Source of the DNA: SZUA-38 sp965212525
GTDB taxonomy: Bacteria > Pseudomonadota > Gammaproteobacteria > Xanthomonadales > SZUA-38
Direction of reading: 5' to 3'
NCBI GenBank assembly: GCA_965212525.1
Contig: CBDBVC010000037.1
Span: 1-64,000, forward strand
DNA length: 64,000 nucleotides
The notes below the pieces were generated by a model. The model made no database searches. It was not told where the DNA came from and worked only from the letters and a program-made list of their open reading frames with translations. Position numbers and translations under genes: made by a program. Positions 1 through 10,231 of the stretch are shown piece after piece (position 1 is the stretch's first letter; every line of letters begins with the position of its first letter).

Positions 1-126
1 TGGATACGATACCATACCAACGGCCAGCTCTGGGACGAAGGAGCCTTCGAACACGGCAAGAAAAAGGGCACCTGGCAGACCTACGACGAGCAGGGCGAAC
101 TCGTGAAGACGCAATCGTTCAAGTAG
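1..126 (+). CDS. C-terminal end of a YwqK/MORN-like repeat protein (partial)
   Basis: The reading frame is open from the first base and ends at TAG 124-126, so only the last 41 residues are present. They contain a G-Q-L-W-D-E-G-A-F element followed by G-K-K-K-G-T-W and Y-D-E-Q-G-E-L. This is the usual spacing of the short beta-hairpin repeats (N-G-x-L-x-x-E-G-x-x-x-x-G-x-x-x-G-x-W-x-x-Y) in toxin-antitoxin-like YwqK family and MORN-like proteins. The start and the rest of the gene lie outside the window, so its role cannot be judged. The family assignment is tentative because the pattern is short. Confidence 0.6.
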   Translation, partial: WIRYHTNGQLWDEGAFEHGKKKGTWQTYDEQGELVKTQSFK

Positions 127-353
127 CCAGACTCACGCAGTCGACTAACTGACTACAGATGTGCTTACCAACTCTCTGAAAATATCAGACGGTCGCGATT
201 CATGATCTGGTATCCCAGTGTGACTCAATCTGTCAATCGCGATTGAAATGAATGCTGGCGAATTAATCGGCTCACCCTTCATTTCATTTTCATGATTGTT
301 TGGATACGATCACACGTCGTATCAGTCTTGTCGAAGGCCTGAAGGTAGGATTA

Positions 354-2536
354 ATGAACCAGACAAACGCCACACTGAAATGCGCCCTGAGTGCCTTTTT
401 ACTGGTTTGGATGTCCACACTGCAGGATGCCCATTCTCAGGACACCTCATCGTTGAGTCTTGATGGGGCTTTCAGCGGGCTGTGGTTCAACCCCGACTTC
501 AATGGCCAGGGCTTTCAGTTCCAGATCTTCGGGGATGAAAGCAATCCCCAGCTGTTTGCCGTCTGGTACACCCACCTCGATGGCGAACCCACCTGGTTGT
601 TTGGCATTGGTCCGGCCACGAGTAACCCCACCACCCTGCAAATGGCGCAGGTGATCGGGGGTGAATTCCCGCCCGACTTTGATGCCGGGGCCACTTCGCA
701 GCAAGTCTGGGGCAGCCTCACCATCGAACGCACCGATGATTCTTCGGCAAGGGCCACCTGGGCCAGCAACAGCGACCCTGCCATCGCAGGCAACATGGCG
801 TTGACGCAGCTGACGCAAGTCAGCGGCGAAGTCAGCCGTTCATGCCTGAGCGGCTCGTGGTTCAACGTCAGTCAATCCGGTCACGGCTGGTTGAGTGAAG
901 TAATCGAAAGCAACGGCCAGGCCGAACTGGTGGCGACCTGGTATGCGCACCTTGATGGCCAACCCACCTGGGTACTGGCGCAGGGCCCGTTTGATGGCCG
1001 CGTGGCCGAAGTGCAGGCGATACAAACCACAGGCTCGCAATTCCCGCCCGACTTCAACCCCGATGACGTGCAAATCGCACCGTGGGGCGCGATGCGATTC
1101 GAATTCATCAACGACGATCAGGCGCTGGTGTCCTGGCAACCGACTGACACGCGTTTCAGCAATGGCATCCTCACGACGCAACGGCTGACGGCGGTCAGTG
1201 GCATCGAATGCGAAACCGATCGAACGCTCAACAACACTGCAGCACAGCTGAACACCTTCTATGCGCCGCATGGCGGTCGTGATGCATTCCCCGAGCATTA
1301 CGTCAAATCGATCGAGACCTTCCTTGCCGCACAGGATGAGATCGAACAGGGCGATCTGAATGCAGCCAGCACCCGCATTGAAGCCCTGTTTCAGGAACAG
1401 CCCCTGTCCACGGGCATCTGGTTCGATCAGGCCACCTTGAACGACCTGAACGTGGGCTCGCCCATCGCCTACTACGGCCTGCGCATGATGGAAACCATCG
1501 TCAACCCACCGCCGCAAACCCGGTCTGGCAGCTTGAACTTCACTGCCCTGGTGGCCAGCTGCGCCAGCGTGGAACGGCCGACCCTGCCCAGCCTGGCCCC
1601 CGAAACGGTGGAACTGACTGTTCACCCGGATATCCTCGCCAATGACTCGCGGGTGCTGCACCAATCCACCGATCTGTTTCGACGCTGGCTTACCGCCATC
1701 ACGGGCGGCATGGACATCAACTTCTCCGTGGTGGAAACCACCGACTGCACCACAGTCGATTTTCAAGTCGGTGATGGCATTATCCTGAGTTACCCCGATT
1801 CCAATGGCATGGTCGAGAGCCCTGCCACAGGAACTCATCGACCAGACAGATATCTGGTGGGTTGTCGCGCCTTCGGGCGTACCGGGTGACGGCTCGGATT
1901 TTGACCAAGTGTTCATCACTGGCGGCATGGGCCTGTACAGAAATGGCGCGCCACTGATACTGTCCGACGACGGCTGGTTTCGTGCGCAAACCCGCGCACC
2001 TGGGGACAGGCCCCTATTCCGAGATTGAACGACGCCTGTACCTGCCTCAGTGGTTCCAGCATGAATTCATGCACCATCTTTACCGCAGCTGGCCCGAGTT
2101 CGAACTCGAAAAAACCAGCCATTCCTGGTTCAACCGCTTCACCTGGCCCGAAGATTTCGTGGGCCAGTTCGAACCCGATTACTACTCCGAATCACTCAAT
2201 AAACGTCTGCTTACCGCCACCCCATCACTGGGTGAAGGTCTCAGCCTGCCCGAATTTCTGACCCTGACCGCAAGCAACCTGGAATTACTCGAAGGCCGTT
2301 ACACGCGCCTGCCGATCGAAAACGATTTTCACGATGTCACCGTGACCGTCGAGGATGGGATTATCACCTGGGCCAACCTCGCCCTCTCCTGGCAGTTGAT
2401 CATCGATGAGGGTCGATTGTTCAGCGAAGCCGGCTCGCCCTATGGCATAGAACCCGTTCTGGTGGAACTGGATGAGGGTGGGGCCGTGACAGCATTGATC
2501 TTTCTTGGTGAGCGCTATGAGCGGGCGGCGTCCTGA
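354..2536 (+). pseudogene. Secreted metallopeptidase-like protein with two GQG/W modules, broken by two frameshifts
   Basis: Translation most likely starts at ATG 354 (GAAGGTAGGA just upstream; a TTG at 300 is less convincing) with a Sec signal peptide ending near S-Q-D. Two tandem modules follow, G-L-W-F-N-P..GQG and G-S-W-F-N-V..GHG, each with a W-Y-T/A-H-L-D-G-x-P-T-W core. The frame opened at 354 stops at 1889. The protein continues without loss of sense in the next frame from about 1825 (E-L-I-D-Q-T-D-I-W-W) and then in the third frame from about 1985 (G-P-Y-S-E-I-E). That last part carries H-E-F-M-H-H-L-Y, an HExxH zinc-type motif. Two one-base insertions, in or near the CCC at 1829 and the GGGG near 2002, would explain this. 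It is either a decaying gene or the result of two homopolymer sequencing errors. The intact product would be about 727 residues and probably an exported zinc hydrolase, but I do not recognise the peptidase family. Confidence 0.7.
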
Positions 2537-2563
2537 TATAACGCTTACTCTGAATCTTGAGTA

Positions 2564-2591
2564 TTGATGCCGAACGACCGGAGTGTAGAAT
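2564..2591 (+). promoter_or_regulatory. Possible sigma-70 promoter for the YfcC-type carrier gene
   Basis: TTGATG (2564-2569), a 16-base spacer and TAGAAT (2586-2591) lie just after the preceding frame ends. They would place the transcript start near 2598, about 30 bases before ATG 2627. The -10 element matches consensus at five of six positions; the -35 is weaker. Confidence 0.35.
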
Positions 2592-2626
2592 GACCACACC
2601 AAAGAAGCCATGGGTTACCCGCACAG

Positions 2627-4024
2627 ATGAAAGAAGCATTCAAAGTACCGCACACACTGATTTTGTTGCTGGGCATGATGCTGGTGGCCTATGTGGCCAC
2701 CTGGGTGGTGCCACAGGGATTTTTCGATACCGTCACACTGGATAATGGCCGCGAGGCCGTGGTGGCGGGCACCTATGCGGTTTCCGAGGATCAGGTTCGG
2801 CTAACCCCGTTTGACTTCCTGATTGCTATTCCGCGCGCCATGGCCGCGGCGCAGGACATCATTTTCTTCGTCTTCATCGTTGGCGGTGTACTGGCCGTCG
2901 CCCGCGCCACGGGCACGATTGACGCCTTGATTGGCAGCCTGCTGGAACGTTTTGGTGACAAGCCGCACTTGCTGATCTTCATGGTGATTTTCGTCTTTGC
3001 CATGGCCTCGGGTGCCATTGGTACGGCGGGCGAATACATACCGTTTGTGCTAATCCTCGTGGGCCTGTGCAAGGCCATGCGGCTGGATGCCATGACGGCC
3101 GTGGGCATGGTGGTGACGGGCTATGGCATTGGCTATGGTGTCTCGGCCTTCAGCCCGTTCACCGTGATGGTGGCGCAGAATATTGCGGATATACCGCTGT
3201 ACTCGGGTTTGTGGCTGCGTCTGGCCATCTTTGTGCCGTTTGTGCTGATCGGCTTTCATCACGTATGGAAATACGCCAAGCGCGTGCAGGCCGACCCGGA
3301 GTCATCGATGGTCAAGGGCCTGGCCTGCCCTCTGGGTGGAAAACAGCACGACTACCCGGAACTCAACCTGCGCCACAAGCTGATCCTGTTTGGCCTGGTC
3401 GCCACCATTGCGCTGGCGGTCTGGGGCATCTCGCAAAAGGGCTGGTACCTGTATGAACTGGGTGCCCTGTTCATCCTCTGGGGCGTGTTCGCCGCCGTGG
3501 TCGGACGGCTGAGCGCAGACACGGCCGCCAATCAATTCATCGTTGGCGTACAGGAACTGGCCACCACCGCCATGCTCATTGGTGTGGCACGCGGCATTGC
3601 GCTGATCATGGAAGACGGTCAGATTCTGCATACCCTGGTGCATGGCATGTCGTTGCCGCTGTCCTACCTGGGCGCAGAGCTGGCCTCGGTCGGCATGTTT
3701 GTCATGCAGTCGATCCTGAACCTGTTCATCCCCTCTGGCAGTGGCCAGGCCTACGTCACCATGCCATTGATGGCACCGGTTGGCGATCTGATTGGCGTGA
3801 ATAGACAGATCGCCGTGCTGGCCTATCAGTTCGGTGATGGTTTCTCCAACATGATCATCCCGACCAATGCGGTCCTGATGGGCATCATTGGCATGGCGGG
3901 TGTGCCCTACAACCGATGGTTCCGCTTCTGCCTGCCGCTGATCCTGAAGCTGATGGCAGCCGCAGCCGTCGTGCTGGTCCTGGCTGTTATATTTGACTAT
4001 GGTGCGGGTGTACAGCCTGTTTAG
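2627..4024 (+). CDS. YfcC/DcuC-family membrane carrier
   Basis: The 465-residue polytopic protein has about 10-12 hydrophobic segments. It matches the YfcC group of the C4-dicarboxylate anaerobic carrier (DcuC-like) superfamily: an N-terminal V-P-H-T-L segment, G-G-V-L-A-V-A-R-A-T-G-T-I-D-A-L in the first half, and the paired motif P-S-G-S-G-Q-A and I-I-P-T-N-A-V-L-M-G near the end, where substrate and cation are thought to bind. It sits in the inner membrane. YfcC homologues are annotated as putative dicarboxylate, basic amino acid or acetate-flux transporters, so the substrate cannot be named from sequence. The gene stands alone: the previous frame is broken and the next gene is 400 bases away. 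The start ATG follows K-E-A-F-K-V-P-H, typical of the family N-terminus. Confidence 0.85.
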   Translation: MKEAFKVPHTLILLLGMMLVAYVATWVVPQGFFDTVTLDNGREAVVAGTYAVSEDQVRLTPFDFLIAIPRAMAAAQDIIFFVFIVGGVLAVARATGTIDALIGSLLERFGDKPHLLIFMVIFVFAMASGAIGTAGEYIPFVLILVGLCKAMRLDAMTAVGMVVTGYGIGYGVSAFSPFTVMVAQNIADIPLYSGLWLRLAIFVPFVLIGFHHVWKYAKRVQADPESSMVKGLACPLGGKQHDYPELNLRHKLILFGLVATIALAVWGISQKGWYLYELGALFILWGVFAAVVGRLSADTAANQFIVGVQELATTAMLIGVARGIALIMEDGQILHTLVHGMSLPLSYLGAELASVGMFVMQSILNLFIPSGSGQAYVTMPLMAPVGDLIGVNRQIAVLAYQFGDGFSNMIIPTNAVLMGIIGMAGVPYNRWFRFCLPLILKLMAAAAVVLVLAVIFDYGAGVQPV

Positions 4025-4422
4025 TCACTGGTCGATATTCAGGATTGTCGAAATCTCATTGCTGTAAATGTGGGTATCATGCTCACTCTTGATTTCTCCT
4101 CTTAAAAGAATGCACTGCATGATTGTTCGAGTGCGGGGCATCGGCGTAACTTAGTCCTATGTTAGTGATTTTCCCTTATTGTAAATCTACGGGTGCTGTG
4201 TCAGGGTAATCAATGATGGGTATCCGGAATTTCTTGACATCGAGTGACCAATTCACCGAACGATGTGTTGTGGCCTGAGACCATCAGTAACTTCGCTGTA
4301 TGCTAAGACAGTCTGGGCTGTACAGAACAAATCTCAATCCAGATCAGACGACAACGAAGTTTGACATCGATTACCATCTGAATTTGTACGTTTTAGTAGA
4401 CAAGGTGTAATTTCTCAAACAT
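4025..4422. other. Intergenic region before the diguanylate cyclase gene
   Basis: These 398 bases are A+T-richer than the flanking genes and hold no convincing reading frame. TTGACA occurs at 4234 and again at 4361 but neither has a good -10 hexamer at 16-18 bases. A TATGCT at 4299 has only a poor -35. No terminator-like hairpin with a T tract was found. The length suggests a regulated promoter for the gene at 4423. Confidence 0.5.
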
Positions 4423-5742
4423 ATGACATCTGATGTTGTTTTCCAGCTGACCTTATTGATTGTTGAGACAATCATTGTCGGCACAGTACTGCTGTTGTTT
4501 TTTCGATTGCGCAGACAATTCGGTCTGGCATTGCTCTATGTCACGCTTGGGGCATTTCAGCTTCTGCAAACCTCGCTTGTCGCGAATGTGGTGATTGAAT
4601 TTGCACCAGGATTCAGCGTCAGCCCTGGTTCTGCCATCATGTTTTCATCGACGCTGTTCATCATGCTAGTCGTGTATATCCGCGAGAATGCAGCAGAGAC
4701 CAGATCACTGGTGTATGCAGTGGTCTTTGCCAATCTCATCATTGGCTTCATTCTGGGCATGCTGAGCCTGCATGTGGATAGCGCGTTGACTGTCATCAAT
4801 CCTGGATTCAATCCCGAGCTGATGTTCATCAACTTGCGGATCTTTTTCTCGGGTACCATTGTACTGATCGCCGATGTCGTCCTGATGATTCTACTGTACG
4901 AGTTATCACTCAAGATCACACGAATGTTCTATTTGCGATTTTTCTTGAGTCTGGCATTTGTACTGACTTTTGATACGGTAGCATTCATGACGCTAGCATT
5001 TTATCCAATGGAAGGTTACGGCGAAATCCTGTTCTCAGGCATCACTTCAAAAGTATCAGCAGCAGTAATATTGACAGCGGTTCTGATTGCGTATTTTCAG
5101 TATTTCGATCACATCAAGGACCATACGGAGAACATTGGTAATCAACGCCTGCACAAGCGTTTACTCGGTCAAATCTATGAATTTTTTGGCTTTCTGACCT
5201 ACCGCCAGCGCTACGATTTACTTCGTGAGGAATTCAACAAGGATGCAATGACCGGTCTGAAAAACCGGGGATTCTTTGATCGCCATCTTCAACCTGAAAT
5301 ACAGCGGGCCATGCGATTAAGCCAGGAAGTGAGTTTACTCATGATCGACATTGATCACTTCAAATCCATAAACGACAATCATGGCCACATCAAGGGCGAT
5401 GAAGTGATCTGTCTACTCTCGAACACCATCGAAGAATGTTGTAGACGATCAGATATGCCTTGCCGATACGGCGGTGAAGAATTTGCTGTCATCATGCCTG
5501 ATACCAACAGTGCAGAGGCGATAAAGATTGCTCAACGGATTCGTGAAGCATTTGCCAAGGCAATCAATACCCAATCATATCTTTCAGATCAACCAGTCAC
5601 CATCACGGTTGGGATAGCCAGCTATCCGACTGATGCAGAATCGGGCTTTTCATTGCTGGAGGTAGCCGATGAACGGCTTTATTTCGGGAAACGGTCTGGA
5701 CGTGATCAAATCATAGATGGAGGAATATCCAGGGCAGTCTGA
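4423..5742 (+). CDS. Membrane-bound diguanylate cyclase (GGDEF)
   Basis: The 439-residue protein makes the second messenger cyclic di-GMP from two GTP. Residues 1-235 form about seven membrane helices with no large periplasmic loop; the layout resembles the VUPS-type (vitamin-uptake-like) sensor domain, though I am not certain of that name. A short linker around 236-275 leads to a GGDEF domain from about 280. The active loop reads G-G-E-E-F at 350-354 and the inhibitory I-site R-x-x-D is intact at R341-D344, so both catalysis and product feedback inhibition are expected. The metal-binding D-I-D-H-F-K-S-I-N-D is present and no EAL or HD-GYP domain follows. The ligand sensed by the membrane part is unknown. 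The gene appears monocistronic. Confidence 0.93.
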   Translation: MTSDVVFQLTLLIVETIIVGTVLLLFFRLRRQFGLALLYVTLGAFQLLQTSLVANVVIEFAPGFSVSPGSAIMFSSTLFIMLVVYIRENAAETRSLVYAVVFANLIIGFILGMLSLHVDSALTVINPGFNPELMFINLRIFFSGTIVLIADVVLMILLYELSLKITRMFYLRFFLSLAFVLTFDTVAFMTLAFYPMEGYGEILFSGITSKVSAAVILTAVLIAYFQYFDHIKDHTENIGNQRLHKRLLGQIYEFFGFLTYRQRYDLLREEFNKDAMTGLKNRGFFDRHLQPEIQRAMRLSQEVSLLMIDIDHFKSINDNHGHIKGDEVICLLSNTIEECCRRSDMPCRYGGEEFAVIMPDTNSAEAIKIAQRIREAFAKAINTQSYLSDQPVTITVGIASYPTDAESGFSLLEVADERLYFGKRSGRDQIIDGGISRAV

Positions 5743-5820
5743 TCCTGCAAACAATTTACTCATGAAATATCCAGTTCATTTGTGATTTCAGTAATTTCGG
5801 GTCAGAATTAATACTAGAAA

Positions 5821-6849
5821 TTATCTGCTCAAACTTTTCCGCAGATCTGAAACCAGGCGTTTTGCACCCTTCAGCTCATCCTGCGGCAGTTCTTTCTCAA
5901 TCCGCCGTTTCAGGGATCCTGCATGTTCCTTGACTGCAGGGCTGTCTGATTCACTCTCGACCAGCGAGGCATTCGCATAGGACAGCAACAGGTCACGCTC
6001 CATCACATCTCCCTGGTACAGCATCATGGCATTGAGCAGGTATGCTTTGGGTTGCCCGGTTTCAAGAAGGCTGCGAAGGTAAGCGAGCGACCTGATCCGA
6101 TAATTGAAGATGAGGTTTGGATCTCGAATACCCAGCTTGCTGACTTGAAAGGTATACAGGGGTTTCCCGACCAGTAGTTCACGCGCTGTCTCATAATAGG
6201 CAAACTGTGCCTGGGGGTGTCCCAGGTCAGCGGCAGTTTCCAGCCAGTAGAGTGCCTCTCTGTCCAGTTCAAGATCTGGATCCACAGTGGAACAGATTTC
6301 ATAGGCCAGTTCAGTGAGCTGCATCTTGTACTCCAGGCCCTCCAGCAACTGCTTGTTGTCGCTGCTATGCGGAAGCATCACAGAGGTAATATCCAGCTCC
6401 TGCTCATATTGCCATTCTGTTCTGGGAGACTTCATGCAAATGCGATACACCATCGCCAGGGTGAGTGCCTCGTCTGCAGACAGACCGCTCTCGTTTTCAA
6501 TCAGTTCGATGAAGACTTCCGGTTCCCTGCCCTCAAACAGGGACACTTTGGCGTGCAATACCTCTTTGATTTCGAAATCGAAATCGTAGGCATCCTGCTG
6601 AGTCTGGATTTCTGTATTGTCACTGAATGACGTTATTCGACCCTCATGAGATCTTGCGGGGCCCTGGCTGGACTGGGCTAATCTGACTGGACTGAAATCA
6701 CGATCAGATGAGGCTTGATCAGCTCTGGCAGGCTGGTCTGAATCGACCGCTGGTTCTGAAGTGTGTTGCCGATTCAGTGGCAAAAGCCAGACTGCAAGTA
6801 CCATTGCTGCTGTCAGCAGCATCAGTATGAAAATCGTTCGTGTGTTCAT
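5821..6849 (-). CDS. Membrane-anchored protein with Sel1-like repeat region
   Basis: I chose ATG 6849 as start because the protein then begins M-N-T-R-T-I-F-I-L-M-L-L, a single N-terminal membrane anchor or uncleaved signal; the upstream extension to 6936 is polar and cysteine-rich. The product is 342 residues. A low-complexity D/S/Q-rich stretch follows the anchor. A helical region around residues 200-260 contains A-L-Y-W-L-E-T-A-A-D-L-G-H-P-Q-A-Q, the hallmark of a Sel1/TPR-like repeat. Such repeats mediate protein-protein contacts, so it is probably a periplasm-facing scaffold. It is convergent with the diguanylate cyclase gene and 79 bases from it. No enzymatic motif was found. Confidence 0.7.
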   Translation of the reverse strand: MNTRTIFILMLLTAAMVLAVWLLPLNRQHTSEPAVDSDQPARADQASSDRDFSPVRLAQSSQGPARSHEGRITSFSDNTEIQTQQDAYDFDFEIKEVLHAKVSLFEGREPEVFIELIENESGLSADEALTLAMVYRICMKSPRTEWQYEQELDITSVMLPHSSDNKQLLEGLEYKMQLTELAYEICSTVDPDLELDREALYWLETAADLGHPQAQFAYYETARELLVGKPLYTFQVSKLGIRDPNLIFNYRIRSLAYLRSLLETGQPKAYLLNAMMLYQGDVMERDLLLSYANASLVESESDSPAVKEHAGSLKRRIEKELPQDELKGAKRLVSDLRKSLSR

Positions 6850-7093
6850 CCTATTACCTTGTCTACAGGCGGGGCCGATTGAAAATCGATTGAATTTCTG
6901 TCGAACACAACGTGTGGACGATAGCCCAACTGTCATTTAGCCTGATTGCAGATCTGTTTATGATCAATTTTCCTGACAGATAGTCGCGTATTAGCATCGA
7001 ACAGTGAGACATCGACAAACCATCACACAACGATTCCAATTCGGGACAGCCTGAAACTCAGAGAGGGACGAGCACAACCACATCTCCAGTCAC

Positions 7094-10000
7094 TTACTGA
7101 TAGCTGGCTAAAGAAGCATTACTCGCCTTCTCCTTCAACAAGCCCATCAACAAGGCCGGCAGGAAGGTGAGACTGAGGAAAGTGGAGACGAAGATGCCGC
7201 ACATGACGATGATGCCGACGCCTCGATAGAGTTCGGTGCCTTCGCCCGGGATCAGTACCAGCGGCGCCAGGCCGAAGATGGTGGTGGCGGTGGACATGAG
7301 GATGGGTTTGAGGCGTTTCTGTACCGCGCCACGCACGGCGTTTTGAACGTTTTCACCCTGATCGAGGAATCGGCGAGTCTGGTCCACAATCAGGATGGGG
7401 TTGTTCACCACGGTACCGAGCAGAATCAGGAATCCAAGCATGGTGATCATGTCGAAGGGCTGGGGATTACCACCCAGCAGGGCATTGACGCCATTGACGG
7501 CAACCAGCCCCAGCAGTCCGCCCGCCATGCCCAGTGGCACGGTTGCCAGGATGAAGATCGGGTAGCGCCAGTGGGTGAAAATTGCCACCAGCAGCAGATA
7601 GCACAGGATGATGGCCACCAGGAAGTTGCTGGACAGGGCGGCTTTGGTGGATTCCAGCTGATCGGCGGCACCGCTGATGCTGACGTTGACACCCTGGGCA
7701 ATGCGACCTTCCTGCCACAGGGTGGGCAGCAGTTCATTGCGCACCAATCCCTCGGCGGTTTCCAGCGCCACGTCGCGTGGCGGGATGATATACACCGAGA
7801 CGGTACGCGCGCCATCCACGCGCCTGACCGAATCGCTGTTTCTGCTCTCGACCAGATCGGCCACGGCATTGAGCGGTATCACACCGCCCTGCGGCAGGGT
7901 CAGTGGCGCTGCTGACAGGGCCTCGATGGTTTGCTGGTTGCCAGCATCACTGAACAGGAAGATATCCACCTTGTCGTCATTGAGGATGAATTCATCGACA
8001 TAGGCGCCGTCACTGATGGCCGCCACGGCATAGCCGAACTCCCGGTTGCTGATGCCCAGTTCAGCCAGGCGTTGCCAGCGCGGCCGGATTTCAATCAGCG
8101 GCTGGTTCAGGGTGAGTGAACTGGGGCTGGAATTGATCTGTGGCGATTCGAACACGTTTTCGGCTTCGGCGTAGACTGCTTCGGCCGCTGCATACAGATC
8201 GGTAATCTGACTGCCCGACAGATCCACGGCCACCGCGCGCGTACCGCCGTCGTTGCTGGAGATGATCGAGCCACGCGAGGAGAAGGCCCGCATGTTGTCG
8301 TAGCTTCTGAACTTGGTGGTAATCGCATCCATCATGTCGTGGATGTGGTCGGGGTTCACCGGTGCGCTCAGGAACCATATGCGACCGATCGACACCGACA
8401 TGCTGTAATAGGCCAGTGGCGGCATGTCGGTTTCACCAGCCTCGTAGGCGTCGGGTGATGCGTTGAGGTGATCGGCGAAATACTCTCGCAAGTCGGCGCC
8501 GATGGCCTTCATTTCAGAGAGGTTGTAGCTGGGCGGGGCAAACATGGAGGAGAAGGCCTTGGGCTCTTCCCCTTCGGGCAGGTATTCGGCCGGTGGCATC
8601 AACAGCCAGGCACTGCCGAGGATCACCAGCAAAAAACCGGCGGTCATTACTCGGGCACGCTCTCGGGTGGCGGTGAATATACTCACCATGCGCATCCAGC
8701 GCGAACCGAGCTGCAGTGATTTGCCAGGCACGTAGTGTTCGCTGTCGAGGTGGCCCAGGTTGGCCATGGCCACCGGAATGACGAAGATCGCCACCAGCAT
8801 GGAGGCAATGATGGCACCGGAAATGGCAATGGCAATGTCGGAATAGAGCTGCCCGGCTTCCTGCGCGATGAACAGGATGGGCGCAAACACCAGCACGGTG
8901 GTGGCGGTGGATGCCAGCACCGCCGGCCACACTTCCTTCACACCCTCCACGGCGGCTTCAAAACGCCTGAGACCTTTCTTGCGGAATTGCATGATGGATT
9001 CCAGCACCACGATGGTGTTGTCCACCGTCATACCGATGGCAAAGGCCACCCCCGCGAGTGAAATCACGTTGATGGTGCGGCCAAAGGCCAGCAAGGCCAG
9101 AAAGGCGGCAATGGTGCAGACGGGTATTCCCATCACACCGATCAGCGTGGACCTGCCCGAGCGCAGGAAGAAGAACATCACCAGGGTGGCCAGCGTGGCA
9201 CCGAGTCCCAGATTGAACCAGACATTCCCCAGTGAGTTGGAGACGTACTGCACATCATCACTGGCCAGCTGCAATGAGAGGCCATTCTGAATCAGCAGGG
9301 ATTCATTCAGTTCATCCACCAGCGGTAACAGCGCCGCCTTGATGGCAATTACATTGGAGCCGGTCTCACGACGCACCGAAAGCGACATGCTGCGTTGTCC
9401 ATTGGCAAAGGACAGGCTGCGGGTTTCGTAATGATCCAGCGTGACGTCTGCAATATCCTTCAGCAGCAGGGTGCTGTTTTCGCTGCGATCGATAATCAGG
9501 TTTTCCAGGTCGGACAGGTGCTCGAAGCGACCCACCACACGCAGCAGATAACGGCTCTCGCCACTTTCAAGATCGCCGGCCGATGCATCCGAATTTCTGG
9601 ACCGGATCGCCTCTCTGACCTGGCTGAGCGTAATGCCGCGCTGGGCCAGCTGCGCGGCGTCCACTTTGATCTGGATCTGCCGGGCCGCACCGCCTCTCAC
9701 GCTCACCTGTGAAATACCCGGCACACTCTCCATTCGGGGACGGACATAGTCTTCTGCAAAATCACGCAGCATGTCGATGTCCAGCTGCATGGGGTTGTCC
9801 TGCAATGGCAACAGACGAAAATGCATGAATGCATTGGATGAGAACGAGGAGGAGAACAGGCGAGGCTGATCGACATTTTCCGGGTACGCGGGTACCTGGC
9901 TCAAGGCGTTACTGACCCGAATCAGGGCATCGTTGACATCCACACCGAACGGGAATTCCAGCTCGATCGAGGCCGAACCCATGCTGGCAGAGGAAATCAT

Positions 10001-10231
10001 GCGTTTGAGATTGGGCAGGCTGCGCAGGTAGCGTTCCTGCTCGATCAGGATTTCCTTTTCCACATCCTGCGGTGTGGCACCTGGCCAGCCAGTCTGGACC
10101 GAGATGGTGCGCACTTCCAGATCGGGAATCATCTGGACCGGAATGTTGATCGATGCCACCACCCCGAGTATGCAGATGATCAGCACCATGACGGCGACCA
10201 GAATGCCGCGTTTGACGGTGGCTTCGATCAT
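7094..10231 (-). CDS. RND efflux pump, inner-membrane transporter subunit
   Basis: At 1045 residues it has the standard length and architecture of the hydrophobe/amphiphile RND family: one N-terminal helix, a large periplasmic domain, six helices, a second periplasmic domain and six more helices. Visible marks are the N-terminal P-V-Q-M-I-P-D-L-E-V-R, Q-T-G-W-P-G-A-T-P-Q-D-V-E, the G-M-T-V-D-N-T-I-V-V-L-E segment of helix 4, and R-L-K-P-I-L-M-S-T-A-T-T near the end. Well-studied pumps have two adjacent aspartates in helix 4; here the second is asparagine, so proton coupling may rely on one. It is translationally coupled to the adaptor gene by an ATGA overlap. No outer-membrane factor gene is nearby, so it probably borrows a TolC-like channel. 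Confidence 0.95.
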   Translation of the reverse strand: MIEATVKRGILVAVMVLIICILGVVASINIPVQMIPDLEVRTISVQTGWPGATPQDVEKEILIEQERYLRSLPNLKRMISSASMGSASIELEFPFGVDVNDALIRVSNALSQVPAYPENVDQPRLFSSSFSSNAFMHFRLLPLQDNPMQLDIDMLRDFAEDYVRPRMESVPGISQVSVRGGAARQIQIKVDAAQLAQRGITLSQVREAIRSRNSDASAGDLESGESRYLLRVVGRFEHLSDLENLIIDRSENSTLLLKDIADVTLDHYETRSLSFANGQRSMSLSVRRETGSNVIAIKAALLPLVDELNESLLIQNGLSLQLASDDVQYVSNSLGNVWFNLGLGATLATLVMFFFLRSGRSTLIGVMGIPVCTIAAFLALLAFGRTINVISLAGVAFAIGMTVDNTIVVLESIMQFRKKGLRRFEAAVEGVKEVWPAVLASTATTVLVFAPILFIAQEAGQLYSDIAIAISGAIIASMLVAIFVIPVAMANLGHLDSEHYVPGKSLQLGSRWMRMVSIFTATRERARVMTAGFLLVILGSAWLLMPPAEYLPEGEEPKAFSSMFAPPSYNLSEMKAIGADLREYFADHLNASPDAYEAGETDMPPLAYYSMSVSIGRIWFLSAPVNPDHIHDMMDAITTKFRSYDNMRAFSSRGSIISSNDGGTRAVAVDLSGSQITDLYAAAEAVYAEAENVFESPQINSSPSSLTLNQPLIEIRPRWQRLAELGISNREFGYAVAAISDGAYVDEFILNDDKVDIFLFSDAGNQQTIEALSAAPLTLPQGGVIPLNAVADLVESRNSDSVRRVDGARTVSVYIIPPRDVALETAEGLVRNELLPTLWQEGRIAQGVNVSISGAADQLESTKAALSSNFLVAIILCYLLLVAIFTHWRYPIFILATVPLGMAGGLLGLVAVNGVNALLGGNPQPFDMITMLGFLILLGTVVNNPILIVDQTRRFLDQGENVQNAVRGAVQKRLKPILMSTATTIFGLAPLVLIPGEGTELYRGVGIIVMCGIFVSTFLSLTFLPALLMGLLKEKASNASLASYQ

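Noticed and set aside
840..1928. Minus-strand reading frame of 362 codons opposite the frame-broken secreted gene
   Set aside because: The plus strand carries a signal peptide and two repeat modules; the minus frame shows no domain and no start signal.
4361..4389. Sigma-70 promoter from TTGACA upstream of the diguanylate cyclase
   Set aside because: No hexamer near TATAAT lies 16-18 bases downstream.
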